Assembly: GCF_958450345.1 (NCBI RefSeq)
Contig: NC_088781.1
Location: 43,325,357 to 43,389,356 of the forward strand
Length of the DNA: 64,000 bases
From: Calliphora vicina
Taxonomy: Eukaryota > Arthropoda > Insecta > Diptera > Calliphoridae
Direction: 5' to 3'
Shown: in pieces, positions 57,237 through 64,000 of the stretch
Position numbering within the stretch: the first letter of the stretch is position 1
Layout: every line of letters begins with the position of its first letter
Made by a program: the position numbers and the translations under genes
The notes under the pieces: model-generated
Seen by the model: only the letters and a program-made list of their open reading frames with translations
The model's database searches: none
What the model was told of the DNA's origin: nothing

Positions 57237-58244
57237 TTAATCACTAGTGATGAAATTTTGAACCTTTTTCGGAAACCCTTCCATTAACGTTTTTATAGTG
57301 CTTTCTGTCACTTTGCTCGAACATGTAGTCCATCTCCGTTTAAAATCTACCACACTTTTGGACACCTTTTTTGTACTCTTCAATTCTCTTTTAACAAGAG
57401 CCCAATATCTCTCCACTGGCCTTAGCTCCGGGCAGTTTGGAGGATTTGCCTCTCTTGGTACAAATACCACATTATTGTTCTTGTACCACTCAAGGGCTTG
57501 TTTGCCATAGTGACAGGATGCCAAGTCAGGCCAAAAATAAGTGGACACATTATGAAGTCTTATGAATGGAAGCAGCCTTTTTTGTAAACATTCCTTGATG
57601 TAAATTTCGGTATTTATAGAGCCCGTTGTAACAAATGAGTGGCTTCTTTTGCCGCAACTGCATATTGCTTGCCATACCAAGAACTTTCTGGGAAATTTTG
57701 TCTGCTTTTGGGTCCTAAACTTTTCTTCAACATTCCCTCGAGCATCAGCAACATAAAATTTTTGACCTGGAAGTTGCGAAAAATCTGCCAGAACATACGT
57801 TTCGTCATCCATTATGCAGCAAGAATATTTTTTTATAAAACTTGACTTCAATTTCCGTGCTCTGTTTTTGGCCTCTAAATTTTTAGTAGCGTTCCTGTCA
57901 GGAACTTTTTGAGCCTTGTATGTTTTTAAACCTGCATTAGCTTTAACTTTTCGTACCAAATAGTCCGAGCACTGAGCTAACCGGGCTGCTTTCCTACCGG
58001 ATGTGTTGGGAGCTCTTTTGAAAATGCGTTCTATTTTTTTGGCTTTAGAAACATCATGTGGACCATTCCTTCTACCTGAACCAGGTTTTCTATCAACTGA
58101 CAAGTTCTCCCGGTACTGTTTAATAACATTGGAAACAGTTTGACGGCAGACCTTTGTATGCTTGGCCAACTTTTTGTAAGACCAAGTTGGGTTTTGTTGA
58201 AAATATTTAATAATTTCAGTACGCACTTTTTTCTGGTCACTCAT
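57237..58244 (-). CDS. DD37E transposase, 335 aa, apparently intact
   Basis: Cut-and-paste DNA transposase of the Tc1/mariner superfamily; it binds the TIRs and inserts at TA. Residues 8-110 hold two helix-turn-helix regions (TEIIKYFQQNP...YKKLAKHTKVCRQTVSNVIK; later RKAARLAQCSDYLVRKVK), linked by a GSGRRNG AT-hook/GRPR-type segment at 56-61. Catalytic residues: D147 in IMDDETYV, D240 in YFWPDLASCHYG, and E278 in RPVERYW. Exactly 37 residues lie between D240 and E278, which defines DD37E (ITmD37E-type). Length fits the family. The start is the ATG at 58244 in context AAAATGAGT. The frame stays open 31 codons further upstream, but those residues are hydrophobic and unlike the family's N-terminus. 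Confidence 0.93.
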   Translation of the reverse strand: MSDQKKVRTEIIKYFQQNPTWSYKKLAKHTKVCRQTVSNVIKQYRENLSVDRKPGSGRRNGPHDVSKAKKIERIFKRAPNTSGRKAARLAQCSDYLVRKVKANAGLKTYKAQKVPDRNATKNLEAKNRARKLKSSFIKKYSCCIMDDETYVLADFSQLPGQKFYVADARGNVEEKFRTQKQTKFPRKFLVWQAICSCGKRSHSFVTTGSINTEIYIKECLQKRLLPFIRLHNVSTYFWPDLASCHYGKQALEWYKNNNVVFVPREANPPNCPELRPVERYWALVKRELKSTKKVSKSVVDFKRRWTTCSSKVTESTIKTLMEGFPKKVQNFITSD

Positions 58245-58373
58245 TTTAATCAGATTAACAAAAAAATTAATATAATTGACATTACACATAATAACTGACA
58301 TGTTTTTCAAAGGTAACTTGATCAAAAAAAAATTCAAATAATACTTGGGTTAAAAAATGTAATGAAAAACGTG

Positions 58374-58400
58374 TGTTAAGAATTTTTCGATCTCACTCCT
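58374..58400. repeat. TIR of the DD37E element, 5' (gene-upstream) end
   Basis: Exact inverted copy of 57102-57128, bordered by TA at 58401-58402. Transposase binding site. Confidence 0.92.
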
Positions 58401-58404
58401 TACT

Positions 58405-59230
58405 ACTACTCGTTTCACTCGTTTATGTTTAATACGTTTCCCTCGGATTCTTTTCAGTTTCATTTCATTACAGTTCTTTATTGTTATTTCACACAAAGAT
58501 ATTTATTCTGTTTTCTTTTTTTTTTTTATTCGTTATTGTTGCTGCATTTTGTTGGATTTAATCCATGTTCGTTTAAAAAATAAATGAAAAAAATAAAAAA
58601 GAACTGTATAAAAGAATCTTTTTGAAAAATCTCATTTCATGTACTCGTCTCGTATCTGTGCAGTGTGTTTCAGCTTTATTTTTCTTCTTAAATGGACTCT
58701 TAAAAACATTTGGCACATGATTATCTTTTTTACGTTGCTGTTGTAGCTGTTTGTTTGTTGTTTGTTTTTGTTCATTTTTCAACAACAACTTAAAAACAAT
58801 TATGCAAAAATCTTTATGTTATCATTGTTTTATATGGGAGTTGCATCTTTGCTAACAAGCTGCTTTTTATTCCGCCATACGCTACATACACTCAAGTACT
58901 TTCTTTTGATAATTCCATCTAAGTTTTGGCAGCAGTTTGCTGCCTTTGCGTTTTTTGGAAGAAGTTTGGAAGTGATATGAAAGTAAATTATTCGACTAGA
59001 ATTGGGATGATTATATTCAAGGACTCTGCCCAAATAATCATTATTTTAAAAACGATCTTCAAGATCAGCAGACCAATTTTCCATTCTGCCTCACAGAGGA
59101 AACTTCGATATTTTCATACAGAATATTCTTAAGGAATGGCAAATATTAACTCAAAAAATCGTAAGCACTTTTTTAGAACAAACTTGTTTGACGTTGTTTA
59201 CTCTTACACATGATTTGTAAGATCAAACAT
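58405..59230. other. AT-rich anonymous sequence
   Basis: T-runs and TTTGTTTGTTGTTTGTTTTTG-like simple sequence occur near 58748-58768. No coding motif was recognised. Confidence 0.5.
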
Positions 59231-59239
59231 CATCAGCAA

Positions 59240-59790
59240 TCAAATCAGGCTGAATTTAAGTTATGTTGGCTTTGATGGCGGCTATGGTTTGTGACTTATT
59301 AGCAAAGAAAAGCCTAACGGGGTCAAATCGCACGATCTCGGTGGCCACATCACGTGATATGACCATGCCCTGAAATTGCTCGTTTAGAATGTCCAATGTG
59401 GAATGGGCTATGTGGTACATAGCGCCAGCTTGTTGAAACCACATGTCGCTTTTGTTCATATCATCCATTCGCCGTTGATGGTCATCACGAGGATATGACC
59501 ATGGCCAACGTCATTCTCAATGAAATATGGACCGATGTCGCCGCCAGACCAAAATCCACACCAAACAGTAACTTTTTGGGATGCTCTTGGATTTCATGTT
59601 GATTGGTATCGTCCCAAAATCGACAATTTTGTTTGTTGACTTACCCATTCATCCAGGAATGGGCCTCGTCGCTGAATATGGGCAAAGCCTGCGGAACTTT
59701 GCCCGAACAGAACACCCATTTTGATAAATCATTTGCACTTGTTGTTGAACTTTATATCCGTCCATGATGATTTTGACAAAACTAACTGAA
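59240..59790 (-). pseudogene. DD41D transposase remnant
   Basis: Minus-strand reading from 59763: the N-terminal MDGYKVQQQVQMIYQNG-like piece, a jump to SDEAHSWMNG (first catalytic aspartate in SDEAH), QNCRFWDD, VTVWCGFWSGGDIGPYFIEN, then MDDMNKSDMWFQQAGAMYHI (second aspartate replaced by alanine, FQQAGAM), STLDILNEQFQGMVISR, and ANKSQTIAAIKANI. Many frame changes. No TIR was recognised. The FFEN and DDMWFQQ motifs place it with the second DD41D type at 5828-6714. Confidence 0.75.
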
Positions 59791-59989
59791 TAAACGACAG
59801 CCAATTCGACAGATGAAGCTTCAACAATATAGCAACTATCAACTATCAAAATTTTAAAGTTCCTATTGAAAGGCCCTTCGCAAACCACTCCCAAATAATG
59901 AATCTACCGCTATGTTGATTTTTCAATTAATTTGTGCGGTTTGGAATAAAAAGATCTAATTCTAAGGATGATTGTGTGACTAATCAGCG

Positions 59990-61060
59990 TGTATGACTTA
60001 AAAATGCGGAATTTTTCCAAATTTTCAGCTTTAATTTTGAAATATTTGGAGCCTAAATAATTAATAATATTAATCAGGAATAAACGTTCGACAAAATAAC
60101 TACTAATAATTTGTAGAATATAAATTTATTGAAAGTATTAACCATTGTTAGCTATGACCTTCTCCCATCTTTCTGTCAACATATGGATTCCGAGCCAAAA
60201 AGAACTTTGGCCTAGAACGAATTAAGCCAATTTCGGATACTCTGTTCCAAAGTGAAGCGTATCCCAGAGAGAACGTTCTGCATCGATTGAAACAAATAAT
60301 AGTTGGGCGGGCATGGTCTTAACTATAAAGCGGGTAAGGCAAAACGTACCACTTCATTCTAAATACTTTTTAACATGTATTTCAACATGTGGCCGAGTCC
60401 GGCCGCATAATCTGGGCGTTTTTCGGCCAGTGCTCGCTTCAAACGAATCAGTTGCGTTAGGTGCAGGTTCCCTGTGATGATGGTCTGTTCAGATTTGAGC
60501 AGCTCATAATAAATAGGACTCTTTTGCTACCAGGGAATCACCTTAGCTCCATGGATATTTGGCATTGATGTCGATTCGGCTGGTTAGCCGTGCTTCACGT
60601 GCGATCACTTACGCTTCGGATAATCGTATGGATTCATTTTTCATAGAGAGTAATAATTTGGTTCAAAAAAGATGTTCTTTTATAGGGTTATAGTATAATT
60701 TCCGACATGCTAAATCGTCTTTCAAGGTATCTCGGCTTCAATTCCTTTGCTACCAAATTTTCCTGCTTTTGGATGAATATCCTGCTGCTCGGAAATGTTT
60801 TGAAATTCCTGCTTGAGTAGCTCCCAATGATTTGGCAAGCTCTTGTTAAGATTTACAACAATCTTCATGGAGTAATGCTCAATTATTGGTCTTCAAAATG
60901 TGTTGGCTAGTCTGGGCGGTCTTTGTCTTCCGTGTTAAAATCTTCTGACCCGCACAAACCATCTCTCGTACATTGAAACCGATGGACCACATTCACCATA
61001 AGCGTTATTGAGCAATCGGTGCTTCAGCGGCACTTGTTTTCAAATTAAAGAAGTAAAGCA
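59990..61060 (-). mobile_element. DD34D mariner remnant (copy E)
   Basis: The end at about 59993 (GTATGACTTAAAAATGCGG) matches that of copy C. On the minus strand from 61050: GAAGCACCGATTGCTCAATA, ENVVHRFQCTRDG-type, HYSMKIVVNLNKSLPNHWEL, GSNSKHFRAAGYSSKSRKF, KRTSFLN..LLSMKNESIRL, then a YYELLKSEQTIITG-like piece and APNATDSFEASTGRKTPRLC. The order is that of mariner transposase but frames change repeatedly. The C-terminal WLNSF..SKV..LARNPYVDRKMGEGHS-type end lies near 60150. Inactive. Confidence 0.75.
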
Positions 61061-61204
61061 AAACTTCCAGCATATGACAATTTGTTGGTACAAAATTTTA
61101 CATTTCCTGGTTGCCATAAGGCCGTTGTAAACAAGCTATTTCCAAGATGTGTTATGCTGATTGTCATCGGACTACACTTTAACGTTAAAAAGATCATGTA
61201 TCCC

Positions 61205-61392
61205 TATAAATGCGTATTGAGAACAGTTTAAAAAATCACGATATGGTGTTGGCCAATAGGAGATTGAAAATGCGAGATATTGTGGAAGACATATGCATCT
61301 CACATGGCTCAGTGGTTTCAATTGTCAATGATCTTTTCGGTATCAGAAAGCTTTCCGCAATCGGGTGAACAAAAGGGTACATACATGTGCAT
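61205..61392 (+). pseudogene. Irritans-like mariner transposase fragment
   Basis: NSLKNHDMVLANRRLKMRDI, VEDICISHGSVVSIVNDLFG and IRKLSA form one open stretch covering the second helix-turn-helix of the transposase. This is the region also present at 2105-2178 and, in reverse, at 33340-33410. Nothing recognisable follows. Confidence 0.7.
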
Positions 61393-61399
61393 GAATTAC

Positions 61400-62860
61400 G
61401 CTATGAAAAGCTCCCTCTCCCCATTAAGTTTCCAAAGTTTCCATTAGTCAGCTACTATTGCTATATTATATTGTTGAATTCACTTCATGTCTGTGAATTT
61501 AATCTGAAAGACTATAATAATAATGATAGTAGTAAATATTTAATATTTCTTTTCAGAATTATATTATTAATCACATGACAATTATTCGTGAATTACAATA
61601 TCGGACAAAGCTTCGGCATAGAGCTCCACTACTTAAATTTTGAATTAGATTGTAAGTAATTGCTAATTGATCGCAATAGTATGACCTATGACTTATTACT
61701 TTATACTTCATCTTTGATTGTGGCTAATTATTTTCGCAGTTCCAAAGAATTAGAACTAGTTTTCCTTAAAATTCATTATAACCTGGAAAATCGGCAAAAC
61801 AATAACAAGTTTTGATAGTTGTTATGTTGAGCTGTACAACCTGGAGGAGTTATCAATAGAGTCCTACGAGATATGTAAGGAAATGCCTTCATATAAACGA
61901 GAACAACACATAGAATTAAGCGCTAAGGATTCTCACAACTCATGGTAGAGTCAGAGAACAACCTGTTACGGAAAACAAAAGTAGTTCTGCTTCGGCGGAT
62001 GTCCGAATGAAGCAAAAGGCTTAATGACCTCATAGAAGCCAGTTTTTGGCTAGGGTTCCCATACACATCATGGTAACAAAGTAGTAAATCTTAAAAACGT
62101 ACGTAGTTTGCAACTCTGTCGTTTAGAACCAACAATAGTCCAATTCGTTCATTCATTTTCATGCACATTCTTATTTGGAAGCAAAAGCATGAACAACTAC
62201 AGCATGCTGCTGACTATTAAAACAAATGAGGATTTGCAGGATGAAAAGAGACTGAATAATAATAAAAAACACAAACACACACAGAAAAGAAGCAGCAGTA
62301 CAATGCATGTTGTAGTACTCTGAGTGAATATTCTGTGTTTTATTCATTCATTATTTGCTAAAGGAGTGAAAATATGTTAATAATATGTAGAAAAATATAA
62401 ACATTACGGATTGTGAAAAGCACTGTGTGTATTATGTTTATATATGTATTTTTTTTTTTTTCATTTACTTAACATTAAGATTAACAGATAGACGAAAGTT
62501 TTTGGTTAAACTTTCATTTAGCATTTAAGTCATACTGAATAATTAATTTAAATTGATTTAAGTAAAGGATTTTTGGGAAATATGTACAAATAAAAATGAA
62601 GAACATTTTATGAAATAAAGAAGATGTTGGGTGAAGAAAAGGTGGAACAGTGAGGAAATGAAGATTTGATGTTTGGATAAACATGTTGACGCTATGATAC
62701 GTATCTTTCCGCTATGGTCATATGGAAACTTTGATATTTGAATACTCAGTGTGACCAATTGACATTAATGGAAGGAAACATACAATTTCGACAGGGCATT
62801 GAACCTTACCCGTTCCATATTTGTTAAAACTTGATTCACAGATTCTTTCAAAATGTTTAA
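61400..62860. other. Anonymous sequence
   Basis: AATAATAATAAAAAACACAAACACACACA-type simple sequence lies near 62256-62283, with a T-run near 62450. No gene motif was recognised. Confidence 0.5.
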
Positions 62861-62867
62861 GATTAAA

Positions 62868-63085
62868 AAAGATGCCGCTTAAGCACAACGATTGCTCACC
62901 AAAGCTTATGGTGAATGTATTGAATCGGTTTCAACGTGCGAGAGAGGGTTTGTTTGGTTCAGAAGTGGTGATTTTGACAAAGATCGCACAGACCAGCCAA
63001 AAAAGGTTGAAGACTAAGAATTAGTGGTAATAGTCCATGAAAATTGTTGTCAAACTTAACAAGAGCTTGCAAAATCATTAGGAGA
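62868..63085 (+). mobile_element. DD34D mariner 5' fragment (array unit 1)
   Basis: GCTTAAGCACAACGATTGCT, CAAAGCTTATGGTGAATGTA, TTTCAACGTGCGAGAGAGGG begin a mariner 5' end. They encode NRFQRAREGLFGSE, a degenerate DFDKDRTDQPKKVED piece and QQELAKSL. It breaks off at ATCATTAGGAG and continues directly as a second copy. Confidence 0.75.
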
Positions 63086-63648
63086 AGTTGCGATTTTGAC
63101 ACTCAAGACAAAGATCGCCCAAGCTAGCTGAAAAAGTTACAAGACGAAGAATTGGAGGCACTACTCCACGAAGATTTCTGTCAAACTCAACAAGAAATTG
63201 CAAAATTATTGGGAGCTACTCAAGCAGAAATTTCCAAACGTTTGCGAGCAGCAAGATTCTTCCAAAAGCATGGAAATTGGGTACCATACGAATTGAAGCC
63301 GAGAGACCTTGAATGGCGATTTTGCATGTCGGAAATGATGCTTGAACGCTATAAAAGAAAATAATTTTTACAATGAATCATTACTTGTGTTGAAAAATGG
63401 ATCCATTGCAATAACTCGAAGAGCAAGAGATCGTAAATGAAGCCCGGCCAACCAGCCGAATCGACACCAAAGCCAAATATCCATGGTGCTATGGTATTTG
63501 ATGGGAGCAAAAGGGTTCTATATATTATGAGCTGCTGAAATCCGACCAGACAATCACAGGGAACATGTACCGAACGCAACTGATTCGTTTGAAGCGATCA
63601 TTGGCCACAAAACGCCCAGAATATGCGGGCAGACATGAAACCGTAATA
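63086..63648 (+). mobile_element. DD34D mariner fragment (array unit 2)
   Basis: It restarts upstream of the DNA-binding domain: CDFDTQDKDRPS, then EALLHEDFCQTQQEIAKLLG, ATQAEISKRLRAARFFQKHG, NWVPYELKPRDLEWRFCMSE, then HYLC*KMDPLQ-type sequence, SIYYELLKSDQTITG and LATKRPEYAGRHETVIL. It breaks exactly before the second catalytic aspartate region (usual HHDNARPHV) and continues as unit 3. Confidence 0.78.
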
Positions 63649-64000
63649 TTGGTTTCAACGTGCGGGAGATGTTTTTTCCGCTCAGAAGTGGTGATATTGA
63701 CAAGCAAGACAAAGATCGACCAGGCCTGCCGAAGAAGTTTGAAGACTAAGAATTGGAGGCATTACTTTATGAAGATTGTTGCCAAACTCAACAAGAGCTT
63801 ACGAAAGTATTGGGAGCTACTCAAGCTTCAGCAGGATTCATCCAAAAAGCAGAGAAATTGGTTACCATACGAATTGAAGCCGAGAGACCTTGAAAGACGA
63901 TTTTGCATGTCCGAAATGATGCCTGAACGCTATAGAAGAAGATTTTTTCACCGAATGATTACTTGCTATTAAAAATGGATCCATTACGATAACCTGAAGC
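63649..64000 (+). mobile_element. DD34D mariner fragment (array unit 3), runs off the window
   Basis: It restarts at GGTTTCAACGTGCGGGAGAT, the 5' region seen in unit 1, and continues through KDRPGLPKKFED, ELEALLYEDCCQTQQELTKV, a short deletion, then NWLPYELKPRDLERRFCMSE, MMPERYRRRFFHRMITCY. It is truncated by the window edge at KMDPLR. Confidence 0.78.

Larger units (their letters stand above)
57102..58400 (-). mobile_element. Structurally intact DD37E Tc1/mariner-superfamily transposon
   Basis: The 1,299-bp element has perfect 27-bp TIRs: AGGAGTGAGATCGAAAAATT (then CTTAACA) at 57102-57128 and its exact reverse complement at 58374-58400. The TA duplication lies at 57100-57101 and 58401-58402. 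A single gene occupies most of it, with 156 bp between the upstream TIR end and the ATG and 135 bp after the stop. No internal insertion, stop or frameshift was seen. This contrasts sharply with every other transposon in the window and points to recent arrival or activity. Confidence 0.95.

Noticed and set aside
57238..58337. Longer 366-aa reading of the DD37E transposase
   Set aside because: The extra 31 N-terminal residues are hydrophobic and precede the family-like MSDQKKVRTE start, which has a good AAAATG context.

Overview
The window reads as non-genic DNA from an insect nuclear genome, most likely a brachyceran (probably calyptrate) fly. It is AT-rich, with CAA/CAG, GATGAT and CCAA/GTTA microsatellites in otherwise anonymous intergenic or intronic sequence. 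It also carries INE-1 (DINE-1)-like elements with the fly-type layout: a TATACCC... start, an internal GTCTGTCCGTCTG tract, and a 3' hairpin followed by CTTACTTGTTTT. No host protein-coding exon, rRNA or standard tRNA could be recognised. Nearly everything with recognisable coding content is transposon-derived, and almost all of it is decayed.

Layout. 1-5.8 kb: anonymous sequence, the start of an irritans-like mariner cut by a DD41D (rosa-like) element with exact TIRs and TA duplication, and an R1/jockey-like LINE remnant. 5.8-6.7 kb: a second DD41D element with TIRs. 7.6-11.15 kb: a rosa-like transposase interrupted by a 2.1-kb near-perfect palindromic (foldback) element with an 8-bp target duplication, next to a solo arm of the same family. 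11.15-15.9 kb: LINE remnant, degenerate repeats, simple sequence. 15.95-18.35 kb: a tandem composite array (LINE tail plus mariner piece), a LINE RT remnant, and a Ty3/gypsy integrase remnant. 19.5-20.9 kb: diverged duplication and a candidate tRNA-derived SINE. 21.9-23.3 kb: a decayed hAT element. 24.1-25.7 kb: two head-to-tail partial mariners. 27.6-42.5 kb: an unclassified inverted repeat, mariner, DD41D, INE-1-like, jockey LINE, piggyBac-like MITE and hAT-like pieces, and a ~125-bp tandem array. 43.1-44.7 kb: a TIR element. 47.4-49.65 kb: a LINE interrupted by four different short elements, each with an 8-bp target duplication (three hAT-like, one P-like). 51.0-54.4 kb: a 3.4-kb CACTG-ended element containing another INE-1-like element, a possible spliced gene and a Harbinger-like MITE. 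57.1-58.4 kb: a structurally intact DD37E Tc1/mariner-superfamily transposon with a 335-codon open transposase frame. 59.2-64 kb: further DD41D and mariner remnants, ending in another head-to-tail mariner array.

The genes do not form a pathway. The window is a record of successive insertions. The intact DD37E element is the only candidate for current activity; the short TIR elements look like non-autonomous passengers dependent on hAT, P, piggyBac or Harbinger transposases elsewhere. Family calls rest on motifs read by eye; no database search was possible.
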